A DNA stretch of 64,000 bases from Knufia peltigerae (Eukaryota; Ascomycota; Eurotiomycetes; Chaetothyriales; Trichomeriaceae). Location of the stretch: positions 93,916-157,915 of the forward strand of contig JAPDRN010000083.1 of assembly GCA_030247855.1 (NCBI GenBank), in the 5' to 3' direction. The notes under the pieces were generated by a model. It did no database searches. It was not told the origin of the DNA and worked only from the letters and a program-made list of their open reading frames with translations. Positions 53,503 to 64,000 of this stretch are shown here, piece after piece (position 1 is the stretch's first letter; every line of letters starts with the position of its first letter). Position numbers and translations under genes: made by a program.

Positions 53503-54904
53503 TTACAGTTCATCGTGGCGCAAATACATCTTTTCCACCTTGGCCTTCACATCCGTCGGCCAGTACACATGCTGACCGCCACCACCCCACTTCAGAGATG
53601 GCAGGTCGGTTCTCTTCTCCCAGATGGCAGATGACGGTAGTCGATCTTTCAGTTTCTCGCTAACCTCGTCCACCTTGTCCATGATTCTCATCAGATTGCC
53701 ACCCAGCGCACCACGTACCTCGTCGTCCGTCCAGCCTCGAGACAGAAGCTCTGCGACCTGTTCCCTTCTCGTTAGCCAGCTAGGATCACTTGCTTTCCCT
53801 CTTGAGAGAAAGGGAAACGTACAATGTTGGGGTATTTGCTAGCATCTTCTAGCCCTTCCGGCACGAGGTACATCCCGTCGTAATCGGAGGCGATCCCAAC
53901 ACGACTTTTGCCGACGATACCAGCAATGTGCTCGATATGATTGGCGACGTGTGACACGTTGACTCCCGGATGGGGTCCGAGGAAAGCCGGAAAGAATATA
54001 GACTGGATCACGCCGTCTTTCTGTCCGGGGCCGTCCCCGATCATTTTGAGGATTTCGTCAGGCACGTTCCGTGGGTGATCCCATAGTGCTCGTGCGCCTG
54101 CGTGGGTCCAGACCACGGGAGCCTCGGAGAGCTCGATCGCTTGCCTCATTGTCGCGACGGTGGTGTGGGCCAGGTCGACCATGATACCGACACGGTTCAA
54201 CTCTTTGATGAGTTCTTTGCCCAGGTCCGACAAGCCATCACCTTCGTGTACGACGTCCATCGGCGTACCAGGTCCACACGACGAGGCGAATGCGCTATGG
54301 CAGGTGTGGGTCAGAGTGAGGTAGCGGACACCCAGTTGTGCAAAGATTCGAAGTGCACCGAGGGAGTTGCCCAACACATGGGTCCCTTCCATGCCGATCA
54401 GACTTGCGATCTTGCCGGCGTTGAAGGCATCCCAAACCTCGGCGGATGTCCTGGCGTATTGGAAATCATCGGGATGTCGTGCGATCATGTTCTGGATGAT
54501 GTCGAGCATCTCCAGAGCATCTCGCACATGGCTCGTCGGAGTGTTGAAGTCTGCACCAGGATCCTCTCCGACTACGTCGTAACACGGAGCCCAAACGGTC
54601 CAGAAGGCTCCTCCCAAGCGTCCCTCCCTCATCCTCGGGATGTCAACATGGCCTGGGAAAGAGCCATTTAGGAGAGGAATGGCGTCGAGTGGTTTTCGAT
54701 CTAGAGTAACAGTCAGGCAATAGTCCAAAACGTCGGAGACCAAATACTAGTACGTAGACTGCGGATGATTTGTGGCAGGTCAATATGGGTGTCCAAAAGG
54801 GGAGTCTCCTCCATCAATTGTATTGCCTTGTCGACAAAATCAGTGGCAATGCCTCGCACGGAGGATATCAACAACAGGGTTTGCAATAGAGCGGTTAACC
54901 TCAT
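53503..54904 (-). CDS. membrane dipeptidase, peptidase family M19, secreted
   Basis: Three exons (54904-54754, 54700-53823, 53757-53503; introns 53 and 65 bp) encode 427 residues. A signal peptide MRLTALLQTLLLISSVRGIA opens the protein. Zinc ligands appear in order: DTHIDLP (H40, D42), the bridging Glu in GMEGTHVLG, LTLTHTCHSAF, VDLAHTTVATM, and GIASDYDG. The splice also rebuilds SFPGHVDIPRMREGRLGGAF, a family block. M19 enzymes cleave dipeptides, including those with a D-residue at the C-terminal side. I see no clear C-terminal GPI signal; the end is WPTDVKAKVEKMYLRHDEL, so it is likely soluble, secreted or luminal. HIDLP replaces the common HNDLP. Confidence 0.92.
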
Positions 54905-55550
54905 CTTGAAATACTTTGATGTGTAAGCTTTTTGTGATATCAAATTTAGTTATAGGCGACTGGCGAGAGTCTTGCAGACATGGAACAAATATAATGAGAA
55001 AATCAGTTGAGATACCAAAGCCAAAACCGACCTTCTCCGCAATTGCTTGATCCTCGCTCTTGTTGCCGACGATCTGGACGCTGTTGTCCTTGAACTTCCA
55101 GAGGGAGCAGTTCGTGACGGTGTTATGCAAGGTCATCACTGGTCTGGCATGGAGCCGTGGGTCTTGACGGATCAGCCGCGGAACATAGGGGTCTGGGTCC
55201 TCATCTGCGGGAAGCCACCCATGCCTGATATATCGGGCCATCCGACATTTCTTCCTGCTTTTGACCGTTTCGCCGAATGCAAGACTCGATGGACGTACCG
55301 CGGGAAGACCAACATGCATCTACCACAAGTCTGCGCAGCATCGCAGAGGTCTGAGTCTGCTGATAGTGCGAAGCTATCACATCTGGTCTTCTCCCTGCCC
55401 AGTAATCGTACAAGGTGCCGCGGCGATAAGGATCTGTGGATGCACGTATATAAATATACCGTTCACCAATATTGTTCGAAGTCGAGATGGATTGACAAGG
55501 TCACGACAACCACTACCGGTCGCCCCAGTCCTCCCTGAACACTTAGCGTG
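54905..55550. promoter_or_regulatory. divergent promoter dipeptidase / transporter, with an orphan open frame
   Basis: 646 bp. On the minus strand, about 55319-55020 reads open with a coding-like composition (ARYIRHGWLPADEDPDPY, HNTVTNCSLWKFKDNSVQIV), without a clear start, stop or known family. It may be a gene remnant or chance. Confidence 0.35.
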
Positions 55551-57195
55551 ATGGCGAGCGAAAAGTTCCAACAAGAAACAGGAGTACTTGCCCAGGATAA
55601 ATCCAATGAAGTCGCTACGAATGACGGCAACATCCAGTCATTGGATGCTCGAGCAATCCGCAAGCTACGATGGAAGATCGATATGATCATTCTTCCTACA
55701 TTGGCCATCATGTACACTTTCAACAGTCTCGACAGATCAAATCTAGGAAACGCTGCTACAGCGGGGCTGAAGAAAGATACCCACTTGACAGGAGACCAGT
55801 ACAATCTGCTCCTGACCATCTACTATGTCATGTTTGTTCTCTTTGGACCTGTCATGACTGTTTTCACCAAGATTTGCTCGGCAAAGATCAGCTTGCCTTG
55901 TATGATGGTAGCCTTTGGGATCGCATCAGCTTGTACAGCCGTGGCCAAAAACCTGGGACATCTTATGGTGTGTCGTATTTTCGTCGGCATTTTCGAGTCT
56001 GGCTTCCTGGCATCGTAAGTTGTCTTTCCTTGCCTCACGAGATCCTTCTGATATAGTGAACAGTGTTGTCTTTTATCTCAGCAAATGGTATACCAGAAGC
56101 GAGATCGCCTCGCGGATTGCCATCTTTTATGCGGGAGCTGTGGTTGCGTCGGCCTTTGGAGGATTGATCGCATTTGGCATGTTTCATATCAAATCCTCGG
56201 GCAATCTTTTCGATTGGTCATATCTCTTCATCCTCGAAGGGTGCCTTACCTGCCTTGTCGCCATTATTTCTTACTTTGTTCTTCCGAGAGACATCGCGAA
56301 TGCATGGTTTTTAACTCAGAGTGAGAAAGAGGTAGCAGAGGCTCGAATACAACTCGAGTCTATGCAAAATCGTTCGGGCAAATGGGTATGGTCTGAGGCC
56401 ATTTCGGAGTTCAAGACTGTCCATGGCTGGGCACGTGTCGTGATTGCGTTCTCGGTAGGAATCTTGCCAAATGCAAGCGCCAACTTTTTGGCCATCATGA
56501 CTGTTCGTTTGGGATATTCGGTTACGAAGACAAACCTAGTAAGTGTCTTCCTCCTGACTGAGTCGCTGGCGTTCCCGAATTTTGGAAGGCGCATACTGAC
56601 TCGAGGAAACCGAAAGTATACTGTGGCACCGGCCATGACAGCAGCTGTTTTCCTGTTGATATTTGCGTATTCTTCTGATTACTTTCGAGAACGCGGATTC
56701 CACATGACAGTCCCTCTTGTGCTCAGTCTCGTCGGATATGCCATTTTGCTCGGGGCGGATATTGAAAAACAGAAAGGCACTGGATATCTGGCCATTTTCT
56801 TCTGCACCATCGGAGTAAGTGGGAGCATTTCGGCTGCTGTTAGCCTTCCCAAGCTGACACTGCTTGCATAGGCATATCCCATGAGCGTCATCTTCTCGGC
56901 TTGGACGGTCGCTAACATTCCGAATTTGAATGCCCGCGCCTTCACTACTGGCGTGTTACTGGCGTGTCTTAACTCAATGGGGCTTGTCGCATCCAACATC
57001 TTCTTTGCGAGGGAAGCGCCTCGGTACAAGACTGCTTTAATTGTAAACATGGCATTCCCCTGTGCTGGTATTGTCTTTACGGTGACATACTCTCTGTATT
57101 TGAGATTCTTGAATCGTAAGCTGGAAAAGGAGCACCACACATCGGAAGGGCTAGGGGCGGTGGATGGAGGAGCTCCGTTCAGATATCAGACCTAG
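55551..57195 (+). CDS. MFS transporter, Dal5-type anion:cation symporter family (paralogue B)
   Basis: Four exons (55551-56014, 56064-56538, 56617-56814, 56872-57195; introns 49, 78 and 57 bp) encode 486 residues. The start LRWKIDMIILPTLAIMYTFN leads into DRSNLGNAATAGLKKD, the Dal5-family signature. The second intron is a multiple of three without stops, so unspliced message would read through. The joins rebuild ESGFLASVVFYLSKWYTRSE, NLYTVAPAMTA and a GAYPMSVIFSAWTVANI segment typical of the eighth to tenth helices. It is shorter than paralogue A and lacks its N-terminal extension. A plasma-membrane importer of small anionic nitrogen compounds or dipeptides is likely. Confidence 0.88.
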
Positions 57196-57210
57196 ATGAC
57201 AGTTGGTGGG

Positions 57211-59371
57211 TCAATCTCTCGGGACATGTTGCCCAAGACCAAGCCCCTGAATTGTGTCAGTACCGACGGCAGCATCTCCAATCAAGCCAGACCATGGATC
57301 GTTTCCGTAGAAATCAGGAAGTGGAAAATCTAAATCTTCTGGAAATCCTTCGTACTCCCACAGGTGCGGCCCAAGTGTTGACATGGAGGAATTCACGACC
57401 CTGTCTCTGGCCTCAGCATCTTCGAGCCATGCCAGCAAGACGAATCTGATTTTATCACTCATGTGTCCATTGAGCAGGGGAAGCCCATTACCCTCAGTAA
57501 GGTTGGGATAAGGAGTGTCGTGGATATCACTCTCGTCGAGAATTGGCGGAATGGGGGCGCCAGCCTCAACAATAACACCTTGACGGCTGCTTTCAGGGCT
57601 GATTACTGGGCAGTACGTCGCCTGATACAGCCGGCGAAGGGTTGCCAGGGTACTCAGCCAAGCGTCAGCAACAGGCCAGTGAGTTGTCCACAGCTCGAGC
57701 ACTGCCGTTATCTTGTCCACGCTTGCCGCCGCTTTCCTGCACGCTTCTTCGTCTTGCGCAACCACATACTGAAGCCACAACTGAGTATTTGCGGCCGATA
57801 AAAAGGCGGGAGCAGCGAAGAGTGACTGTAGGGTTGGGAAGCCACCATCGTTGGTGAGAAATGTTTCCATGACATCAAGTATTGCTTCTGAGCTTGAGAT
57901 ACAAATCGATGTTGTTCTTTCGTCTTGCTTGTCAGCGCTAGGGTGAGTACCATCGTAACGGTCGTATTGTCCACCTTCATGTAACGGCGAGTCCATCTCG
58001 TCCTCGTACGGCAGATATTCTTCTCGCAGTGCACACCTGGCATGATTCAGCACCAAGTGAAAAGTCACAAATAGTGCCTCTTGACCGGTGTGTCGGAATA
58101 GCTTTCTGTTTTGAGTGGACCATCGTACTGTGGCAGGAAGGGAGTCATGGATATCGTTGATTTCCTTCTCAAGTGGACTGAACGGATATGTCGAGCTGTC
58201 AAATTGATGTTTGTTGTAACGACGACCACCTTTCACCTGTATATAAGTCGCCTGCGACCACAAATTTACGATAGCAATATAATATGGCAGTAGCCCAAGA
58301 CGGGATACCTCACATGGAAATGATAGCGTATCCAAGGTTGGTGCGTCGAATGATTCTTCGAATGTGAAGATTGTCTCTGGACAGGGAAGGTTGAGAGAAA
58401 CGCAGTCCAGGCCTATCATCTGTGGTCGCCAGCAGCAATACGCCACAAGACGGTCCATGACAAAACATGCCCAATATGTCCGTCTTTGAACTTCTTTCTG
58501 ACGAGGAGAGAGTCTGTTGTGGTATTCGCGACCTAATCTCAACGCCTGCGCCTGTCGAACGGCAATACCAGTGAAAATCCAAGCTTTGTATGATGTACGA
58601 GTGAGCAACTCTTTCAAGGCTAGGATGAGATTGCCCTGGATGGATCGCACTAGAGGGGCTCGTTAGTTCTACTGTGATTTGACAAAGGTCGGTAGGATAC
58701 AAAGGGCCATACCAGAAGGCACGTCAACCGTCTGACGAGAATATTCTCTTGCTACGAGTGTGTGCCAGTCAGACAGTAAGGTCGGTGTTGCAAATCCTTC
58801 CTTGACCGCTTCTTCTTTGCTCATATAGATTGCGGAGAGCGCTACAAGAGCATGTGCGAAGAAGGGAGATCGCCTTCGGACCACGTCGACTTCGAGGGAT
58901 GGAACGTGCAGGAAAGAACAACATTCGACACTGAGATGCCGGCTGTAGAAGATGTCCAGTGCGCGCTGAAGGAGACTGTTCGAAAGCCGACTATTGCTCT
59001 CATCTCGGCCTCGAGAAAGTCGTGGTCTTTTGGCACGATTGTCCTCACTCCCATTGGCATCTTCATTGATGGGCTGTGTCGGAATTGAATCATTCTCCTG
59101 GGACGCGGAATGTTGATGCGAGGTGGGCCAGGAGCAGGGCAGACGCCGTAAGACGCAGCTGCCACAGGTTGGTCGAAGACCGTTGCATTTCGTCTTTCGT
59201 CGACGGCTTCATAGCACCATCATCGTGTTAGCAGCCTCTCCTGTTGTGGAGCACGCAGTCTTCTACACGCGATGTTTGCCATTTGGGATCTTGTACTAAC
59301 CATGAGTTACAGGCTTGGAAAACTCGGAAACCTGTAGAGGTAGGCAGTCCACCTGGATTAGGAGCACTCAT
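57211..59371 (-). CDS. Zn(II)2Cys6 transcription factor
   Basis: Three exons (59371-59301, 59206-58713, 58649-57211; introns 94 and 63 bp) encode 667 residues. The zinc cluster is split by the first intron: exon 1 ends MSAPNPGGLPTSTG... then ACNSC, exon 2 goes on with RRRKTKCNG and then LRPTCGSCVLRRLPC. Cysteines 21, 24, 31, 38, 41 and 48 have C-X2-C-X6-C-X6-C-X2-C-X6-C spacing. Exon 2 also has KRPRLSRGRDESNS and the start of the fungal regulatory domain (SPFFAHALVALSAIY). Exon 3 carries YKAWIFTGIAVRQAQALRLGRE and RRTYWACFVMDRL, the standard fungal_trans core. Its stop is 15 bp from that of transporter paralogue B, so their 3' UTRs must overlap. It probably controls the transporter/dipeptidase cluster. 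Confidence 0.88.
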
Positions 59372-60689
59372 ACCGTACTCCACGCTGTTGTTGTTGTTGA
59401 AGTGTCCAATGAAATCTCACATGACTGCATCTCCAGACACAGGTGTTGGTGTATTGCTGTGGAGGCGTCCAATGACATGTAACATGTACAGTTATGGAAC
59501 CCAGTACAATGCTAAAATCCTCCGTATGCGACGAGAAATAATGAGACGTCGATGCCCCTGCCTCGAGTCACACCGGTTAGAGAAGGAAGAAATTCGTGTG
59601 GATTTCCGGAGATGGAGTTTCAGGCACTGATGCTGCCTCCCGTCCCGAGCATACTGTAGAAAGCTTGGCTGGGTTTGTGGGCATCGATCTTGCCAATGGC
59701 TTGAGAGCGGTGGCTTCTCGTTAGGGGCGGAGGATGATGTTAGGTGGCAGTCTAGGCGCCCATAAAACCTCCGGTAGGTAGCAATTGGCCTAAGGAGGCC
59801 ACTACGACGCCTACAATACAGGATTCACTGCATCCGTACTTCGTACTTGGGATCAGCCCTTTAAGTTATTTCCTAAATAGTGATCCTGTCCACTCTTGTA
59901 AAGCGACGAGCCTTACCAGGCTAATTTAGATATAATACAATTTCGATTTGTTTCCGATCACTCTAACGAGATGACCCTGTTGATCATGATGGTTGTGGCT
60001 TCACGACCTCCGACATGGATCATCCAACACAGATTCGCCAGAGCCTGTGAACACAAGGCTGTCTCTGATGACATCGAACTTTGCCAATCTGACTGTGCGC
60101 GGAGGTTCTCGAATCAAGCCACATTGACCTCCTGGTCTCAGCTCGACCTCCTTAGCTTCTACTCTGTATCCGGTGTCCCAAAGCTTACCAGTCCATGCGA
60201 GAAAAGGATGTCTGGAAACTCCCATGTCCATATGCAGGAACGTTCGATGACACCCTAGATGCTCTATTTTGGGGGGGGCTAGCCAGTCCCCTAGCCATCT
60301 CGTTGGTTCTCAGCCAAATCATCCTGACGGCTCGGGGGGATAGCAGCGTCTCGGTAAGGGTGTAATTTCCCAAGAAGTTGAAACACAGTGGAGGCGGAGC
60401 TGCCACTCCGTCGAGTACCCGAGTTACCAGTACCACCCCCCAACTTGAATTTTTATAATCTGCCAGAATCCCAGTCCAGTCCAGCCTTTTGGTGCTTGAT
60501 CTCTGCTTATTGTTTTGCAGCTTCGTATCTCTCAGCTGGTCTGTTCGCCTTCATAGTCAGTCATTCTTTTGACCCTCAGTCGTTCATTACAAAAGCACGG
60601 TCACTACCACAACTTTTTACCACCTTTCACAAAATCCTTCGAGGCTCTCGAAAGACAGACACATACTCGGTCCCTCTAATCGCACAAAG
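59372..60689. other. intergenic, no gene seen
   Basis: 1.3 kb between the regulator start and the GPI protein gene. A GTACTTCGTAC variant lies near 59835 and a G8 run near 60270. Short frames lack domains. Confidence 0.5.
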
Positions 60690-61561
60690 ATGCATTCCTT
60701 CATTGCTCCCCTTATGGTTGTCGGCCTCGCCAGCCTCGCGCAAGCCTTCACCAAACCCACCAACGCCACCTGGGGCCCACTGCTTTTGCCTGACACGACT
60801 CACGTATGCATCTTTCCTCTCCATGAATCTCTAGACCTTCGGGATGCTAACACTCCCCTCAGCCCGTTACCCAAGGGGAGACCTTCAAAGTAACTTGGGA
60901 CCCAGAGAGCCACCCCACCGACGATGTGACAGTCTCTCTCGTCCTCTGCCACGGTCCGTCGACAAACTGCGTGCAGTCAGACAGCGCCCTTGCGTCCGGC
61001 ATTCCAGCCAGCTCAAAGTCCTTCTCTTGGGATGTCCCTTGCGACCTGGCTCCCGGCACTCAGAGCACCTCGACAGGTTACGGCATGCTGATCATCGTCG
61101 ACGGCACCGGTGAATTCCAGTACTCAACCCAATTCTCCGTCCTCGAGGGCAAGACATGTTCGAAATCTAGCTCTGGCTCCTCCAACAGCACCAGCCCAAG
61201 CAGCACCGTTACCAACAGCGGCGGATCCGTGGTCATCTTGCCACCTACCCAGCAAACTGGTTCGGCGCACTCAGGCTCCAACGGCACCACCACCGGCTCC
61301 GGCCCGAACTGGGGTGGTTCAGCCATCTCGATGCCAACCACCACTGCGACTGACATGACCAGCATGGTCTCCGTAACCTTCAGCAGCGGCTACATTGTCA
61401 GCGAGACAGCCACCATCACATCCGCACCTACAGGCGCCACTGCTGCAAGCGCCACCACAGGAAGTGCACCGGCCTCCACCTTCACTGGTGCCGCGGCACA
61501 AGTCGCACTCAATGGCGCCGGTATGGCTTTGGCCGGTGCCGCCGCCTTCTTCGTCTTGTAA
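60690..61561 (+). CDS. GPI-anchored Ser/Thr-rich cell-wall protein (Kre9/Knh1-like)
   Basis: Two exons (60690-60803, 60863-61561; 59-bp intron) encode 270 residues. A signal peptide MHSFIAPLMVVGLASLAQAF is followed by an immunoglobulin-like domain of the Ser-Thr-rich glycosyl-phosphatidyl-inositol family: PVTQGETFKVTWDPES, DVTVSLVLCHGPSTNC, then CDLAPGTQSTSTGYGMLII and FSVLEGKTC. From about 145 the protein is a Ser/Thr/Gly-rich, O-glycosylation-prone stalk, and it ends with a hydrophobic tail (GAGMALAGAAAFFVL) after small residues, a GPI-attachment signal. It is likely a plasma-membrane or wall protein. Confidence 0.9.
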
Positions 61562-62351
61562 ACGCTTCCACACCTTGGGACAGTTCGCCCATCATGGAAA
61601 TAACAGTGGGGTGGTGTTTTAGTATGTGTGCATGTCAAGCCTTGAGGTGTTGGATGAGTAGCAAGGAGAGAGTGTGATTTAGTATTCAATATCATCATTT
61701 GACAATGTGATCCTGCGATCTGTTATAAGGCCTAGGCACCCATAGCGTGCGCTGCTCCCACGCAAGGTGAAGCTAAGGCCCTTGAGCCCGGGTGTCTCAT
61801 GAGCGTGAAACATGGACCTCCTTGAAACCTTGAAAGACGGGCCGTTGTCATCCCAACGTTTTCTCTCGGGAGTAATGTACACTTCGATTAAGAATCGTTC
61901 ACTGAGAAGGGGTTCCGTAGAATAGTAAGTTGAAAAAATACTGTGCTTGACATGACTCTCGGCGCCCAGAAGAGACGCAAAAGGGGCGGACTGCAGGACA
62001 GATTAACAGACATGATCAACGGGCACAACGTGTTCAAGTCGTACAGCAATGCATTCCCATTATTATAGACGACTACACTGAGATAGCCATGACCACAATT
62101 TGGACGACGTTAAGGAGCGACAACGCCCACTATGTCAACGCGTGGAAATCACGAGCCTATGACCTCCTGATCTAATCTAATCTGGGGAGGGCAAACGCAC
62201 GTGACACTTCGTGTTTATGGCAAACTCTCTCGACATTCTCTCTGTCTACTTGACTCACTTCTGAAAAGAAAGACTAATAACAACAAGCAACATTGATGAC
62301 ACCGCATCCTCTTTTGCTGATGACACGTCAACAGAAACAACGCCAGCCCAT
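61562..62351. other. intergenic between convergent genes
   Basis: 790 bp with no gene or repeat recognised. Confidence 0.5.
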
Positions 62352-63919
62352 TCATTTGCGCGAAGGCTTGTACGAATCGACCTCTCTCTTGTTGTGGTAT
62401 GGTCCTGCCCTCTCTCTGCTCCGGTGCCTATCGTATGGCGGGGTCTCGGCTCGTCGCCAGTACTTGTCCTCCTCCTCACTGCGTGAGCGGCGGTGGCTGT
62501 GGTGACGATGATGTTGATGATGAGAGTGGTGATAGTGATCACGCTCACGCTCGCGCTCACGCTCACGACCTCCTTCCCATACGGCATGATCCTTGTGTCT
62601 GCGACTGCGAGATCTCTCTCTTTCTCCATGACCATGTCCATGTCGGTGTGATCTGTGCCTATCTCTTCCTGTCTCCCACTCGCCGCCGTACGAGGGGTAT
62701 CTTCCACCACCAGCAGCGCCACACTCGCTGTCCGGGCTTTTTTGGAAGTGATGATAATGCTGACCCGCCGCGATCTCACTCATCTCTCTATTATCGAGGT
62801 TGACAACTTCCCTACGAGGGTCGAAACGACGACGACGGTATGACGGTGCATATTCTGCTGGGGCTGCCGGTGGTGGTGGCAGCGCCTCAAATGTGTCGAA
62901 TCCGTAAGGTCCGGTAGGCACCATTTCAATGTCCGCCTCGGGTCCACGCGGCGCAGGTTGAAGCTGATCCACAATGTCAAACTTGCGCTTCCGACCACCG
63001 GTCAACGACACGACCGTCGCTTTTGCCATGTTGAAAGTGGACTGCAGTTCCGCCATTGCGTCCGGATCGACGCCCTTGTCCGCGAGGTATTGGAGTGCGT
63101 TCTCGGCCGTGTCACGGAGGAATTTGGCCGCGTCGGTAAGTTCTTGACCTTCTCTGTTCGGCACAGCATAGAAATCCGCCTTGGCTTGCTCATACACCTG
63201 CCAGAGACGCGTGACTTGTGCATCGACCACTTGCATATGAGGTTGTCTTTCGTCGAGCATCGCTGGTTGTTCTGGCTCGGGAGCAGGGCTTCGCTGGTAG
63301 GACGTCGCGCGATCGGGTGCATCTGTACCGACACCCCAAAAAGGTAAGCCCATGTTACGTTGCCAACCAAAAAGAAAGACCCAGGTGAGACGACGAAACG
63401 CAGACGGGGGACGAGAGAGGTGAGTAAGCGACCAACCGTTTGAACAGCAAGGCATTGTGCTGGGGACGTACCTCTGATCACGGCGCTTCGAAGCTCGATG
63501 GCCCGACCGAGAGCGTTGGTGACATCTGCAGCAGGCTCGTGTGCGGCCCCGATACTGATTCCGAGGTACTCTTCGCAGAAGACGACGATGGCCGCGGGTT
63601 CGTCCAAATCACGGCCGCTGCGGGTGAGGTTGAGAAGGGCCTTGTCGTAGATGGTGATTCGGTTGTGTTTGAGGACGGGCGAGCGAGTCTTGATCAGGTT
63701 GACCTGTCTCTCCAACAGCTCGAGGAAGTCTTGCTTGTGGTACTCCAAAAAGTAATGGACGCTGCGGTTGACGGCGTGGGTCTGACGTGCCTTGTCGATG
63801 ACGTCGAGCACCTCGTCGTCCCAGGCGTCGGTGTCAAAGTTATCTTCATTTCCTTCGCGGCTCAGACGATGCGTATCGGGGAAGAAGAGAGCGTCATCCA
63901 AGAGAGTGTCGCCCGACAT
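62352..63919 (-). CDS. unrecognised protein with Arg/His/Glu/Ser-rich tail
   Basis: Two exons (63919-63472, 63322-62352; 149-bp intron) encode 472 residues. Residues 1-150 look globular and acidic (DTDAWDDEVLDVIDKA, VHYFLEYHKQDFLELLERQ, VFCEEYLGISIGAAHEP). A helical part follows (TRLWQVYEQAKADFYAV, DAAKFLRDTAENALQYLADK). After about 290 comes a Pro/Arg-rich and then a highly repetitive tail with RSHRHGHGHGERERS, RERERERERDHYHH and HRRSRSEEED, like RS-type splicing or RNA-binding tails. No family is recognised. Upstream of the ATG, the minus strand has a TTTGTCAG acceptor-like site at 63938 and a GTGAGT donor-like site at 63994, so a 5' exon, coding or not, may lie beyond the right edge. Confidence 0.65.
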
Positions 63920-64000
63920 GGTGTCACTGCCGGCCGCGCTGACAAAGCCGATGGATGGTAAGCAAGAGAGAACAACAAAAGGTGTTTTACTCACAAGTCG

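Noticed and set aside
63002..63471. read-through of the intron of the 62352-63919 gene
   Set aside because: The minus-strand frame continues through the intron, but the other frame gives a clean exon join with good splice sites and a coherent C-terminal half.
1..64000. transposons and CRISPR arrays
   Set aside because: No transposase, reverse transcriptase or integrase frames, no long terminal repeats, and no regular repeat-spacer array were seen.

Overview
The window is nuclear DNA of a filamentous ascomycete. The genes carry short GT-AG introns (mostly 46-80 bp), coding density is about one gene per 1.9 kb on both strands, and families typical of Pezizomycotina are present: Zn(II)2Cys6 regulators, MFS anion/multidrug transporters, FMO-like monooxygenases and a GPI-anchored Ser/Thr-rich wall protein. 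The gene content would fit Eurotiomycetes, perhaps Chaetothyriales, but that is an inference and no marker here proves it. All gene models below were built by hand from the sequence, joining exons by reading frame and family conservation.

Region 1 (1-9.4 kb) is accessory metabolism: an NTF2-like/FMO flavin monooxygenase, an MFS exporter on the same strand, a head-to-head pair of beta-carbonic anhydrases, and a regulator-like protein without a zinc cluster. Region 2 (10.3-17.3 kb) is housekeeping: POP4 (RNase P/MRP), DBP7 (60S biogenesis), pantoate-beta-alanine ligase, ASA1 (ASTRA/TTT) and an intron-containing tRNA-Thr(CGT). A gene-free stretch of about 3 kb (17.3-20.4 kb) precedes a large Zn2Cys6 regulator. 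Region 3 (24.1-28.3 kb) has an extended SDR reductase and a GH2 glycosidase.

Region 4 (29.3-50.1 kb) is again housekeeping: ELP4, RPB8, a DUF4743-type Nudix hydrolase, SEN34, ULA1, ribose-5-phosphate isomerase, BUB3, a 1014-residue leucine-rich-repeat protein, a coiled-coil protein, RPL13, an unrecognised coiled-coil protein and a small mitochondrial protein. Several gene pairs share short bidirectional promoters (DBP7/panC, ELP4/RPB8).

Region 5 (50.4-59.4 kb) looks like a compact nutrient-scavenging cluster: two Dal5-family (anion:cation symporter) MFS transporters, a secreted M19 membrane dipeptidase, and a Zn2Cys6 activator whose stop codon lies 15 bp from that of one transporter. Because yeast Dal5 also imports dipeptides, uptake and cleavage of dipeptides (or a related amide) under a dedicated regulator is a reasonable hypothesis. 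The window ends with a GPI-anchored Kre9/Knh1-like wall protein and an unrecognised protein with an Arg/His/Glu/Ser-rich tail.

The most notable sequence-level oddities are an apparent non-AG 3' splice site in the ribose-5-phosphate isomerase gene, a 7-nt first coding exon in BUB3, a GC-AG intron in a transporter, and eight copies of a TACTCCGTA/TACGGAGTA word confined to intergenic DNA.
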